From Thereva unica (taxonomy: Eukaryota; Arthropoda; Insecta; Diptera; Therevidae): a stretch of 64,000 nt of DNA. Under the pieces are notes generated by a model, which was given only the letters and a program-made list of their open reading frames with translations, had not been told where the DNA came from and ran no database searches. Shown one piece after another: positions 21,997-32,885 of this stretch; position 1 is the stretch's first letter; every line of letters starts with the position of its first letter. The position numbers were made by a program, and so were the translations under genes. The DNA is taken from NCBI GenBank assembly GCA_949987705.1, contig OX465286.1:7851445-7915444 (forward strand), read 5' to 3'.

Positions 21997-22853
21997 CAGG
22001 GACGGCGGCTGATCTTTTTGCGCCCGGTGCAATATGCCACATTGCGCCCCCATCAGCTGTTCATTTTTTTATAGCAGTGAATGGCAATGGAAAAAGACAC
22101 AAACACTCTGAAATTATATTAATATTTGAAATTGAAGACATTGCGCCAGGTGCAAGTGCATCATTTGCACCTATGAAAGCCTGTGTCCAATCAGGATTTG
22201 CTTCGCGATCTAGCTTTTATGCTAGATTTACTTGCGCTTTAACTTCACAAAACTCTCCCGCTAATGCTGCTTCTTTAAACTTTTTGTACTGTTTAAGCTT
22301 CTAGTAGATGGCCATGTGGGCGTCACTGCCAGCATTCTTCACATATCTTCCCTAGCTCTTTCAAGCAGAATCCTGGGCTCCGCAAATCTATAGACCACCT
22401 ATAAAGGTACCTATGTCATTCTGTCCGTAGCCTTCATATTTCAAGATATAATCGGTGGTCACTGTACTGCATGTATTAGTTTTCACTGTACAATCTAGCG
22501 CTTTCAACAACTTCGGCGCTTTAAACAGCTTCAGAACAGAAGCGATCCAGGTGTCTCTCGTCGAATTATTGATCTATAATAGTACGACTGGTACGAAATG
22601 CAAATCAAGAACTATGGCACCGTCACGGCCACGAAAGGATAGGCGACGAAAACAGGCGAACGGAATGGAATTGATTGACCATACCTTGCAAAGGACAATG
22701 GAAAAAGACACCAATAAATCTGTGCAGTTCCTTTAATATATGAAAATGAAGGCTCGGTAACGCTTTTTCAATTTTTTTTTTTTTTTTGAGGTGCCACGTC
22801 CATTTGCGCCCGGTGCAAGTGCACCATTTGCACCTATGAAAGCGCCACCCTTG
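21997..22853 (+). mobile_element. CAGGG-family composite hAT (857 bp)
   Basis: The ends are CAGGGACGGCGG and CGCCACCCTTG, with TSDs CGAATACC (21989-21996) and CGAATATC (22854-22861), 7 of 8 identical. The interior repeats the LINE segment of the 6612 copy, including FRTEAIQVSLVELLIYN around 22520-22580. Confidence 0.88.
22440..22600 (+). pseudogene. Captured LINE reverse transcriptase fragment, second copy
   Basis: The translation includes SAFNNF and FRTEAIQVSLVELLIYN, parallel to the motif A fragment at 7020-7245 but with the FLDIE part altered. It lies within the TSD-bounded hAT at 21997-22853. Confidence 0.6.
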
Positions 22854-23023
22854 CGAATATCCCTAATGTGGGGGCAGTACTCAACTGTCTCAACTTTTAA
22901 CAGTACTCAACTGTGAAGGGAATAAATGTTAAGTGTGATTTAAATAAAAGTGTAAGTATTCAAATTAGCAATTTATTAACGTCGTCCTTATGTCATCATA
23001 TAAGAACTTGCCTTCAGACCTAG

Positions 23024-23229
23024 GCCCCTTTGCTGAAAAAGTTGACTCATCACGACACGACAAGTCGTTTGAGTTGAAGCAAGTGATGTTCACTGATTTT
23101 CATCATAGCGTAAATGCTAAGTTGACTTTAGGCCCCTGTACATAAAAATCGCGATTCGACTGAAATGTCACTTTCTTCAACTTAAACGCCTTGTCGCGTG
23201 TCGTGACGACTCGATTTTCAGAACAGGGT
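23024..23229. mobile_element. MITE with about 60-bp inverted repeats
   Basis: The left arm CCCCTTTGCTGAAAAAGTTG continues with CACGACACGACAAG and GAGTTGAAGCAAGTGA. The right arm in reverse reads CCCTGTTCTGAAAATCGAGT, CACGACACGCGACAAG and AAGTTGAAGAAAGTGA. The arms cover most of the 206 bp. It could form a long hairpin. Confidence 0.75.
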
Positions 23230-25107
23230 GTCTAGTGTCTCCTAACGCCATCTTTGCATAGACAAATGTACGAACAAAGACCGTCCGCCGTGTAGAGAGA
23301 CCATTTTTGTGCTAAAGTCTTCCTCGTAAACATACTCATTGATTCTAAATTCTGTTTGGTCTACAAAATGTTTCCGCATATCGCATCAAGAGCATGGACA
23401 AGTACTCCATACATCATATAATAACAAACATCAACATTGTTATTGCCACTCTTTTCCTCCACTGAATTGATTTATAGGGAGAGCCAAACGTAAAATTAAG
23501 ATCAAAGTTACCAAAAAAAAAAACAACAAGGACTCTTCTAAACTTTTATTACGCCATAGTCTTAACTGTGTAGCAGCAGTTGTTGCCGCCTCTCAACGAC
23601 AGCCCAACTTTAAAAAGCGACAATTAGATTTTCAAAAAAAAAAAAAAAAACAAACCAAACCGAACAGGAACAGGATAAGGCACTTTAAGCGCAGCGCATT
23701 TAAAGGATACCTTTTGATTTTTATGAAGAAAGTCAAGTGGAAAGCAGTGATTTTAGCACAAGAATGGGGGAGGTTTTTGATACATTGTTTACTTTAGAGG
23801 ACTTTTTTTTTAGTATTGAGTCAGAATTGGGCACAGGGAATGCGAGAATATAAACAACAAAATGGTGGTGGAGGGGGGGGGGCTTTTCTTGCACGGAGAA
23901 CAAGTTACACTTTTTTCATTTCCACAAATACTTCTTTTATTCTTCTTCACACAAATCGCTCAAGAGGAATGCAACAACAAAAAAAAACCACCCCCAATTG
24001 AATTTCAGCAATTTGGCACCCACTTCAAGTAAATGGCTGTCGATTATTAAATAATGCATTTTTTCCGCTGATACTCCTCTATCCATTTATCTGTCCGCTG
24101 CTCGGCTCCTTGCAGTGAAAAGGGTGGGCGCTTTTTGTTTGTGCCAACAATATGAAAAAAAAAAAAAAACACTTGAAATTGTTACAACACCAAACCGATT
24201 ACATCAAACAATTTTCATGCCGAGAGAGAGAGCTACATATACATGATTTTGAATTTTAACCTGGAGGGTTCCAGGATAAATCCTTCACTCTCTCCACCTC
24301 GGCCTCTTCTCCGCGCCGCAAATCACTATTAATATCCGCAGATGAAGCATTCTCTGTGGACATACACATATCTACGTAATATAGTGTATACAATTTTGTC
24401 CCATTATTGCAGCTGACTTTTGAGAAGGGGTGGATTGAAAAATAATGCATAACCCTAAAAGAAGAGGGCGAAGCATCGCGACACAAATTGCCCTTTCGTC
24501 ACAAGTCATTGAAATAAATTTCCCTTTTTTTTTTTATATAAATTTTATCACATTTTATTATACGTCAAAATTGTCATATAAAGTCTCCTACACCCGCTTC
24601 ATCTGATGTTTACTTGTATCCAGCCCCAATTACGTTGTTTATATACATATATATATATTCCATTGAACTCCCACATCCACCATTCTCCGATATGATACTA
24701 TTTTTAAACAGTATGCACAGATTTATATTGTTCTTTTCTGGGTATCTGTTTTTTCATCTTTCTATTATTAGGATTCATGCACGTGCTGCCCCCGGAATTA
24801 ACTGTCAGTTTAAAAACGATTTGCAGGAAGTTCCATTTTAGTCCGCACGGTGTTAAGGGTAATTTATTGTATAAATCTGCGTTTGTGTGTGCATACATTA
24901 TATAGGAGGCAATAAAGGGAAATAAAAAATTATGTATTTAAATGTCACCTACCCCTTTTCAATTTTAAAGCGAATTTTATCTACTAAACTGCCATATTGC
25001 GCATTCAGTCTCCAATTTACAACAACAACAAGATCATTTCCTTTTTGGGGGATAAAGATGACAGTATGCAAATCAATTTTTTATTGCAGTCGGCAAGTTT
25101 TCTGAAA
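23230..25107. other. No gene seen; homopolymers and microsatellites
   Basis: A runs near 23636-23650 and 24157-24170, a G run near 23870-23881, and a TATA microsatellite near 24641-24657. No recognisable coding block. Confidence 0.45.
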
Positions 25108-25271
25108 CTTAAGGCCCCCATACACTGTCAAATTGGATGTACAACCAGATTTTCATCAAACCCATAAGCCCAACGTATTTTGATCGGCCGACCGGCCCAC
25201 AATCGATAGTTTTGGTTGTACATCCGCCCTTCGATGTACATCCAATTTGACCGTGTATGGGGGCCTTTAAG
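25108..25271. mobile_element. MITE with CTTAAGGCCCCCATACAC ends
   Basis: The left arm CTTAAGGCCCCCATACACTG with AATTGGATGTACAACCA faces a right arm TGGTTGTACATCC and CGTGTATGGGGGCCTTTAAG. The inverted repeats are about 45 bp of a 164-bp element. TTAA is present at both edges but its role as a target is not established. Confidence 0.8.
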
Positions 25272-25585
25272 GGCGACTGTCACCGAAACATACATATAAG
25301 TAGGAACTTTCTCATTTCTTTAACAGACAATCTGTCATAGCGGGAGCGCATTCTTTTTATGGAAATTAAAACTTTACTTGTCTTTTATATTGTTGTTAAA
25401 TATGGCGACTATAATAAGACACTGAAATTCGACGAAACTTCGTTAAGTTTGATGCAGCTTGACTTGACTTTTTTTCTAGTGACAGTTCGCAAATACAAGA
25501 GATTGTTGTTTTTCTTTTTGAAGTTGGTTCTATTTATTCTATTTATTTTAGTTGTTTTTTTTTTAAATCCGCGATAAATATAAAT

Positions 25586-26185
25586 TATGGCCGAATAAAA
25601 ATAAATTATGGCCTTAAAATTATGGCGTGATTGTTATAGCCCTCGGCCATATGGAGGCCATCAGAAGGCCCGTTGCAGGACAGTTGTACGGCCATGCTGG
25701 GGGTGACTGACGGTGGAATGACGGCCTTGTAGTACCAATAACGGCCATACGACGGTGGTACGGCGACCGTGTGGGTTGCTATTAAGGGCATACGACAGTG
25801 ATACAGTGGCAGCGACGTGGATATTTGCTCTACTATAAGAAAATATAATAGCCCGAGTAAAAATAAAATATGGCCGAACACCAAAAGTGCTTAAACATAG
25901 TCCTCGGCCATATGAAGGGCATTGGAAGGCTCGTTGCAAGACAGAACGGCCGTACACCACACACGTACACACATAGCGACGGGTATACGTTTGTATATAA
26001 TGGGATTAAAAGAAATTCTCCTTAATATTAATCTATGTAGAGATACAAAACAAGTTTGGCCAGTCGAAAGGCCGAATGTGGCCCCATTAAAAATGGGTAA
26101 AAATTCTACGGCCGTCATATCCCCCTGAAAAAGCCAAGCGGCCGTGATTCGCCCGTCATAAGCCCATTTTTTATTTTTACTCGGG
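25586..26185. repeat. Duplicated TIR element with GGCCATATG repeats
   Basis: Two direct copies of a block starting CCTCGGCCATATG (25641 and 25902) lie about 260 bp apart. The second is bounded by inverted ends CCCGAGTAAAAATAAAA (25853) and TTTTATTTTTACTCGGG-like sequence ending at 26185. The words CGGCC and GGCCG recur throughout. The superfamily is unknown. Confidence 0.55.
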
Positions 26186-26229
26186 AACTGATAAAAGAAT
26201 CGTAAATATACTTCTTCTTCTTCTTCTTC

Positions 26230-26600
26230 GATGGCTCTACAGCCCAATTCGAGCCTTGGCCTCCATCAGCTTCTTCCTCCAGACGTCTCTCTGCTCCGCA
26301 GCTTGTCTCCAATTTCTTATGTTGAGCAGTTTTGCTGCATCGGCCTTAACATTATCTTCCCACCTTAACCGTGGTTTGCCAACTGGTCTTTTGCCATCTG
26401 GTAGTAGATACAGGGCTTTTTTGGCTTCCTTGAGTCATCCATTCTTTGGACATGGCCGGCCCAACGTAAACGTAGTAGTTTGGCATGGGTCGAAAGTTTA
26501 CATTCTTTGTATAAGTCGTACAATTCGTGATTGTAGCGTATTCTCCATGCATTGTCTTCATTGATTGGGCCGTAGGTATATCCTTCGGAGAACCTTCCTC
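26230..26600 (-). pseudogene. RTE-like LINE C-terminal domain
   Basis: After the long frame stops, LLRLRWAGHVQRMDD is read in another frame at about 26430-26480, then GKRPVGKPRLRWEDNVKADA-type residues, LNIRNWRQAAEQRD and EAKARIGL before a stop. The RW-GHV-RM block is a hallmark of these LINEs. At least two frameshifts occur. The GAA tail follows at 26212-26230. Confidence 0.75.
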
Positions 26601-28438
26601 TCAAATATATCCAGCTTGTCTGCGGATTTCTGGGAGATACTCCATGCTTCACATCCATACGTAGCTACTGTACGTATAATGGTTTTGTAGATTCTTATTT
26701 TAGTTTTTCTGTGGATGTCTCTGGATTTCATTACTGGCAGTAGTGAGAAGTATGTTCTGTTCGCGGCGTTTATTCTTCTTTGTACGTCTATCGTTTCATC
26801 GTTGTCTTCGCTGACTGTGGACCCCAGGTAGTTAAATTGGTTTACCCGTTCAAAGTTATATTCCCCCCAGGTGGTATTGTGGTTTCTTCTTCTTCTTTCC
26901 ACCCTTGACTGCATTAGAATCTTACTCTTCTCTGCGTTTATTTGCAGCCCTATATGTTTTGCAATGTTGTTTTCCCAGCATTTTCGGAGGATTTGCCTTA
27001 TTGTAAAAAGTTGATCCATTGTTGACCTATTTCTTCTGAATCCAGCTTGGTATTCACTTATTGCATCTTCTGCGTAAGGTTCCAGTCTGGCCTTAATTAT
27101 ATTGGTCATTATTTTATACACTGTGCTTAAAAGAGATATGCCTCTATAGTTTTCGCAGTTGAATCTGTCCCCTTTCTTGTGTATTGGGCAGATAATGCTT
27201 TGCTCCCATTCTTCAGGCATTTTTTCATTCCTCCATATGCAGCATAGTAATTCGTGTATAGCTGCTGAGAGCGATTCGCCTCCTTGTTTGATCAACTCTG
27301 CTGGGATATTATCAATTCCTGGAGATTTATTGTTTTTTAATGATCGTATGGCACTTTGTACTTCTTCCAGAGTGGGTACATTTGTTTCTCTGGTGTCATC
27401 GTTATGTTGTAGACGGGGTTCTGGTACATGTCTGATGCTCTCGTTTGCGTTCAGCAGCTCGCTAAAAAATTCCTTCCATCTCTTCTTTACATCTTCGCTG
27501 CCTGTGACTATAGTGCCTTCTTTTGTTCTGCATATACCGGAGGAGGGTTTGAAGCCTTTCTTGAAGAAGTTTACTTCTCTGTATGCTTCCCGTGCATTGT
27601 TTTGGGCAAAGTTTTCCTCTGCTCTCAGGATATGATTGTTGAGGAATTGCCTTTTCTTCTTCCTGCAGATGTTTTTTGCGGTTCTTCTTGTTTCCTCGTA
27701 TTTCAATTTCTTACTCCTCGTCGGTCTCTTTATGTATATTCTCCTATTTTTATTTCTGGCCTCTATAGCTGCTTTGCATTCCTCATCGTACCAGTCACTG
27801 GCTCTGGCTGTGCGTTTATACCCTACAGTTTCCTTCGTGACATCTGTCAGTACCGTCTTCAATCTCATCCATTTTCCCTCGACTGTATCTTCATTATTTA
27901 TACCTATCCTTTCTGCTAGAGTTTCCTGATATCTCTCCAACACGGGCTGTTCTTGGAGGCGATCGACGTCGAATTTCTTTTGTTTGCTGTTTCTTCTTTC
28001 TTGAGTAGACAGCCGACATCTGAATCTAGCTTTAACTAGAAAGTGGTCCGATTCACAATTTGCACCCCTACAGGTTCTTACTTGCAGGATACTGGAAGCT
28101 GCCCTTCTGTCTATTAGAATATGGTCTATTTGATTGCAGTATCTTTCGCTGGGGGATTGCCATGTGTATTTGTGAATGTCCTTTCTTGGGAAATATGTTG
28201 AGCTGACGATCATATTTTTACTCATTGCGAAATCGATAACACGTTGTCCGTTATCGTTTGATGTTTCGTGAAGACTTTCCTTTCCGATGGTCGGTCTGTG
28301 CCAGTTCTCTCTTCCAATTTTGGCGTTGAGGTCTCCTATCACCATCTTGATGTCATTGGAAGGGGCCGTATATGCGCGCTCAAGCTTATAATAGAAAGTG
28401 TCCTTTGTCGTGTCCGCTTTCTCCTCCGTCTCCGCATG
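26558..28438 (-). pseudogene. RTE-like endonuclease C-half plus core-deleted reverse transcriptase
   Basis: The 595-codon frame (28345-26558, open back to about 28438) begins with the endonuclease block MVIGDLNAKIGREN (catalytic GDLNA), followed by IDHILIDRR and SDHFLVKARF. The RT fingers follow: LKNNKSPGIDNIPAELIK, SIICPIHKKGDRFNCENYRG and YQAGFRRNRSTMDQLFTIRQ. Then ILRKCWENNIAKHIGLQIN joins finger directly to the region after the palm: motif A (DF-AYDS), motif B and YADD are absent, without a frameshift. The thumb resumes with FNYLGSTVSEDN and ends in TYGCEAWSISQK and KVLRRIYL. About 150 codons appear to be deleted. Confidence 0.85.
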
Positions 28439-28865
28439 CGTTTATGATTGAGAGGGTAAAGAACTTCGTTCGGAGTCGTATTGAGCATAATCGTTCACTG
28501 ATTGGCTTGAACTCTATCACATTATCTATAATTGATTTGTGTACTACGAAGCCTACTCCTAAGTGATGCTCCCTTCCGCAGCTGTAGAAAATCCTGTAGT
28601 TGCCAAGGTCCATTGTCCCGTCTCCTATCCATCTGATCTCTTGTAACGCGAGTAATTTTATTTTATTTCTGCTCACTTCGTCTAATAGTGACTTAACTGC
28701 TGCAGTTCTGTACATACTTCGCGTATTCCAGGTTCCGAAAATCATTTCCAGGTGCTGTTGCCGTAGTCGTTGCCGTTTTTCCCGTCCGTTCCGAGGCTTT
28801 GCTTCGGGTTTCTTAACTGATGTGTTTTTACAGGGTCCGGTAGTTAGCCCAACGCCCAACCCCAC
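28345..28865 (-). pseudogene. RTE-like LINE endonuclease N-terminal half
   Basis: This is the start of the apurinic-type endonuclease that nicks target DNA. Readable blocks are FGTWNTRSMYRTAAVKSLLDE, LLALQEIRWIGDG (the LQE motif) and LGVGFVVHKSI. The frame shifts near 28438, after SIINA, and the downstream frame then reads HAETEEKADTTKDTFYYKLE and joins the long ORF ending at 26558. The start ATG is within the first 20 bp of the element, and no ORF1 is seen. Confidence 0.8.
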
Positions 28866-28893
28866 TACCAGGAGGACCGGATCGTAAATATAC

Positions 28894-29335
28894 TAGTCAA
28901 AACAAAATATGGGCCATTTGTATATTTTGCCCGTTTGGACCGATTTAATAATGTTAAAGCGATCCTGGCGTTCCCTAAACGCTATTAATGCGAGTATATA
29001 TACGCAGAATTTTTGAAGTCAGTAGAATTTTTTATTTTTTTTTTATTCAATCAGTTCAATTTAGCCTATTTTAAGTCGAATTTTTGAGTCGCCATCAAAA
29101 CGGTGGAATTTGGTGCAAAACAGTTAAAATTTGCTAAGTTAGAGCGTGAATGAACATTTTGAAAGAGCAATGCAAGACCATGTGGACTTGCAAGCCACAA
29201 CTAGAGCCATACCAGTGATTCACGAGGGTTATTCGCAGCGCTACGGACGGCAGTGTTCCGTACAGTGCAGTGCAGCTGAGTTTTTCACGGCGAGTGATCC
29301 AGAATGCTTCGATTAGCTTCCAAGAGGCTAGCAGT
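28894..29335. other. No gene seen
   Basis: No supported frame. A T-rich run lies near 29029-29043. Part may belong to the TIR element split by the RTE insertion. Confidence 0.4.
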
Positions 29336-29780
29336 TACTGAGTTGCCATGCAGTGTTTACCCTGAGTTTACTCAGATTAAGCGCCCCATAGAAACGGGGG
29401 TTGAATAAAGTTTCGTTAAATCCAAGAAAACTCCACGAAACCAGTTCGGTTCAGCTGGGTTTTGCATATATGTGTGTTTGAGTATCTTGTATAGCACAAC
29501 AGCGACGCAATGTAAAATTAATTCTCTGTGTTGCCATGCAGAGTTTATCCTGAGTTTACTCAGATTAAGCGCCCCATAGAAACGGGGGCTGAGTAAAGCT
29601 TCTCTAAATCCAAAAAAAAAAACTCCACGAAATCAGTCCGGTTAAGCTGGGTTTTTTGCATTTGTTTGAGTATGTTTTACAGCACATATACCGCAATGAC
29701 GCAATGCAAAATTAATTATCTATCACTTTAACCCAGAACCGTCACGGAAACTGTATCGAGTTAACATGAAGGAAAAATCT
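29336..29780. repeat. Tandem duplication within MITE family 2
   Basis: A block beginning with TTGCCATGCAG and containing CTGAGTTTACTCAGATTAAG and CGCCCCATAGAAACGGGGG occurs twice, at about 29341 and 29531, each about 190 bp. A third relative is at 32287-32343 plus 32701-32885. The second unit continues through ACCCAGAACCGTCACGGAAA, the apparent other end of the family. Confidence 0.75.
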
Positions 29781-29836
29781 TTGTTTACACAACGAAGACT
29801 TGATCTCGGCTCATGGAAACGCAGTAAGTGTCACAT

Positions 29837-30310
29837 TAGCTGCGTTCCTTTTCTACTATTTAGTACATGTGAGCAGAGCAGAAAAGGAACGCAAAATTTT
29901 CTGATTTGAGTAAAAGCATAGACAAATTATTTGTCTATGGTAAAAGCTCACTTGACGTTACTTTAAAGTTTACAAATAAAAAATTCTTAAAAGAAGAATT
30001 TGTCAATGGGGAAATTAATGCGACAATTTCTAAAGTAAAACGAAAGATAATAATTTTTGATAATTATACGACTGCAGTTTTATTTATGGACGTTTTTATA
30101 TGAGCAAATCAGCTCGACTCAAATAAAAGCCATCTAGCGGGTAATGGCGTAAGTGAAAATAATTCACAATAGACTCGAAGTGGCCACTTTCCCCTAGCGG
30201 ATTTCCATTGCGTAATTGCAAGAGCTTTCTACGCGTTTATAAGAGCAAGTGTAGTTGCTAGTACGCAAGTGTAAAAAATAGTAAAAATTAGCAGAAAAGG
30301 AACGCAGCTA
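29837..30310. mobile_element. MITE with GCTGCGTTCCTTTTCT ends, TA target
   Basis: The ends TAGCTGCGTTCCTTTTCT and AGAAAAGGAACGCAGCTA are perfect inverted repeats with TA duplicated. A third copy of AGAAAAGGAACGC lies inside near 29879. The 65-codon plus frame inside (29906-30103) has no known motif. The element sits upstream of a Tc1-like fragment at 30312, which may be its original neighbour or target. Confidence 0.8.
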
Positions 30311-30311
30311 A

Positions 30312-30445
30312 TAAGACCAGGATCAGGCAGCATTCGAGCAACCACATCACAGGAAGATCGCCGCATACGCCTGACTGCCATTTGTCACCGCTCGCTCCTT
30401 ACAAAACTGCTTGCGCCAGGCGACGAGTACCCGTGCGTTAAGCTG
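30312..30445 (+). pseudogene. Tc1-like transposase DNA-binding fragment
   Basis: The frame RPGSGSIRATTSQEDRRI then RLTAICHRSLLTKLL resembles the linker and second helix-turn-helix of Tc1-like transposases, where a GRP/RPG hook precedes R-ATT-R-DR. These enzymes bind inverted repeats through this part. No catalytic domain follows. It is a short fragment of about 44 codons. Confidence 0.55.
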
Positions 30446-30718
30446 GTGACATATACAAGCGTGCATGCATTGCATTCAACGGTTCCATGATATGCGGCGA
30501 ATTTGCTCTGACACATAATTGCCTGGTTGCGTTCCGTCTCGGCTTTGATATCTTTTTTTTTACAGAATATATATAAGCCTTTATGTAGTATCCTTCTTTT
30601 AATTGTAGTTTGTTTCATAGTTGATATAGGTAAGGCTATATTCTTGAAGAGAGAAAAATATAAATTGCTTTTTTGTCGTGCAGTTTGGGGTTCTTATCAG
30701 TTTCTTTCTTTCAATTTC

Positions 30719-30872
30719 AGGTGTCCGTGATGTGATGGCGACTTCAGTGGAGTACCGGGGCATCAGTGAAAAAAAATATCGGCACGATGTAATTCCATGG
30801 ACACACAAATTGGGAAAGGCGTGGCATGCTCCCACACATCCGACGTTCTCAGTACCCTTCAGGCTTCCGTAA
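30719..30872 (+). other. Possible terminal exon or chance frame (very uncertain)
   Basis: A pyrimidine-rich tract ending in CAATTTCAG precedes an open frame with MATSVEYRGISEKKYRHD and ends at a stop near 30870. It looks superficially like a 3' splice acceptor with a short last exon. I recognise no family and see no upstream exon, so this is weak. Confidence 0.12.
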
Positions 30873-31129
30873 AAAACGCAAAAAATACGTTGCCACCGAT
30901 ATATTTGTAATTAATTCCGGACGTTAAACAAAAGTTTCTTAAATTCAACGGAAAACTTGAGAAGAGTTCAACCGAAATTAAGGTAATGTTTATTTGAAGT
31001 ATACTCTCAAATCTGTTTCTGTGCGATTTTTTTTTATACAAAGTACATATGTATGTATGTTTGGAGTGCACAAAATTTATTTAGGAAATTCTTTACTATT
31101 TATTACCAGTATATCAATTTTTGAATACA

Positions 31130-31440
31130 ATGTAGATTAAGTGACTTCACTTCATCTCAATTAGTAGCATTAGTAGCTATTTCGGCTCATATGTTAGCTT
31201 TGAGTTTGTCAATAGTCTTCAGCTTGCTTGCATAAACTTTACTTTTTAGATAACCCCACAGAGAAAAATCTGATGCCGTACTCAAAAATTTATTCACCAA
31301 ACTACGAATTGTGTTGTCTGAAGGAAATTTCTCCCATTTTTTTTACGATAAGCACGCACAGATTTCACAATTGAACGATTGTTTTCAATGTAAAGCGCTA
31401 CAATTTTAGCGAGTTATTTTGGCGTACTACGTAATTGGAG
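31130..31440 (-). pseudogene. Internally deleted IS630/mariner-type transposase
   Basis: On the minus strand, LAKIVALYIENNRSIVKSVRAYRKK is the N-terminal helix-turn-helix of a large insect transposase group. It is followed (after a frameshift at a run of eight A) by FPSDNTIRSLVNKF. The next residues are SDFSLWGYLKSKVYAS and then KTIDKLKANI, stop, AEIATNATN. LWGYLKSKVY belongs to the far C-terminus, after the last catalytic residue. The whole DDE/D catalytic domain (about 200 residues) is missing between them. Confidence 0.75.
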
Positions 31441-31540
31441 GGCATTATCCAGGAACCAAACAGCATGGAGTGAAATGCTGGAGAAAGCCAAGGCCAAGGC
31501 TGTAGTTCTACGGATGGTGATTATAATGATGATTTGGGTG
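31441..31540 (+). mobile_element. 5'-truncated RTE-like 3' end
   Basis: The frame NQTAWSEMLEKAKAKAVV then GAT-rich DNA resembles the RTE-like endings (EAKA near the stop, GAT tail). It abuts the N-terminal coding part of the mariner-type remnant and probably inserted into that element. Confidence 0.55.
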
Positions 31541-32209
31541 TGTAAAGACTCATAGCTAAAATGGTCCTGAATGACGTTTCAGAATCGAGTACATACGTCA
31601 AAATCGGTTAAAAAATGTCATAGTTATTCAATGTTGAAATGCCGAACGTCTAGATGGCGCACTTTGTATAAATAAAAAATGTAAAGATTATTTTGAATCA
31701 CTGAATGAGTTTTGGTTCATTCTAAAATATTCGCAGAATTTAGTTTTTCACTTCCCGAACAGTCCACATGAGATGAACTCTCTCTTTTTTATTCTTTTCC
31801 TCCTCGTCTAAGAGCAACACTATTGCAGCAAGATACTCCACGGTAAATTCCATGATGCACTTGAGACCACTGTCCAAATTTCAAAACTAAAAAGTAATTG
31901 TCCGATGCCATTGGACATTAAGCACTGATACGGAAAAGTTGATGCTGTGTGAATGTCAGGGAAAATTTAATCACGGAAACAACGGTGCCGTGCCGTCGCA
32001 GATATTTATGTGGATTGACCTAAATAACTCAATTTTAGGACCGATTTGACGGAAGAATGCGATCAAATTTTCTACCGTCTTCATCAGGCTCAATTTTTGG
32101 TTTCTTACCATAAGGAAATCGCACCAAATGCTTGGATTTATATCTTTCAACCAATATATTAGTGAGGGGGTCGCATAATTTTTTACTTCATTTTTTGCCT
32201 ATTGAGGGG
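31541..32209. other. No gene seen; probable 5' end of the mariner-type element
   Basis: The words GTCTAGATGGCGCACTTTGT near 31650 resemble mariner-type ends but no matching inverted partner was found. The remainder shows no supported frame. Confidence 0.35.
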
Positions 32210-32286
32210 GTCACGATTAGGGAATCCAATCCCGCGTACGCGGGGTCCCGCAAGTATATTTAAGGCCGTGTATCCGAACGTGATGA

Positions 32287-32885
32287 ATTACAGAGTTTGC
32301 ATGCAGAGTTTACCCTGGATTAACTCAGAATAAGTGTCCATTACCGAGTTTCCATGAGATTTCAACAGGAGTTGAACCCGAGTTATACGTTATGGAAATA
32401 GACACAGTTAAGAGTTTTCTTTAAAAAATTTCAACTCGGCTCAACTCAACGAAAATGGGTAGGTTGATCAGAGTTCACGCACACAACTAAAAACGGTACA
32501 CTGGCAAAGGTACAAAAAAGCAAATGTCGCGCCTCGCTTGCATGCCAGAAGAGGCTTTATATTTAATAAATACTTTTAAAGAAAAATCTATAATAAAACT
32601 TATTGTACACAGGCTGAAAACTCAGAAATGGCATAGAGTTAAGTCGCTGAGTTAAAGTGTAATTTCAACTGAACCACAACTCAACAATTGAAACTCAATA
32701 CATGGGAACGCGGGTTGAGTTAAATTTTGGGTAAATCCAAGAAAACGCGTCGTCGTGTTAAGCCGGGTTTTACATATTTGTTTGTTTAAGTGCGTTTATT
32801 GCATATATATCAACGGAGTCCCGACGTAAAATTACTTATCTGTCACTTCGACCTAGAACCGTCATGGAAACAGCATCGAAAAAAT
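32287..32885. mobile_element. MITE family 2, split by MITE family 1
   Basis: CAGAGTTTGCATGCAGAGTT and TTACCCTGGATTAACTCAG at the left, then AACGCGGGTTGAGTTAAA to AGAACCGTCATGGAAACAG at the right, follow the order of the copies at 29336-29780. The interruption at 32344-32698 falls in the sequence that reads CCCATAGAAACGGG in the intact copies. Confidence 0.75.
32344..32698. mobile_element. MITE family 1, nested copy
   Basis: The ends CCGAGTTTCCATGAG and TTGAAACTCAA are flanked by TA on both sides. Internal phrases GAGTTGAACCCGAGTT and GAGTTCACGCACACAACTA are shared with the copy at 17665-18449. Confidence 0.8.

Larger units (their letters stand above)
26212..28880 (-). mobile_element. RTE-like LINE, near full length, with 13-bp TSD
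   Basis: The element is flanked by ATCGTAAATATAC on both sides (26199-26211 and 28881-28893). On the minus strand it carries an N-terminal endonuclease, a reverse transcriptase with the catalytic core missing, a C-terminal domain, a very short 3' UTR and a GAA trinucleotide tail. One combined ORF and a microsatellite tail fit the RTE lineage; other endonuclease-bearing clades cannot be excluded. The length of 2669 bp plus a roughly 450-bp deletion is close to what a complete RTE-like element would be. Confidence 0.85.

Noticed and set aside
25606..26312. Overlapping 90-118 codon frames as genes
   Set aside because: They are produced by the GGCC-rich duplicated repeat and by the RTE tail and have no motif.
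27159..27929. Plus-strand frames of 97-163 codons at 27.2-27.9 kb
   Set aside because: They are shadows of the minus-strand RTE-like ORF, which carries the recognisable motifs.
30719..30872. Terminal exon of a host gene
   Set aside because: A splice-acceptor-like tract precedes a short open frame, but there is no recognised protein or upstream exon. Kept only as a low-confidence entry.
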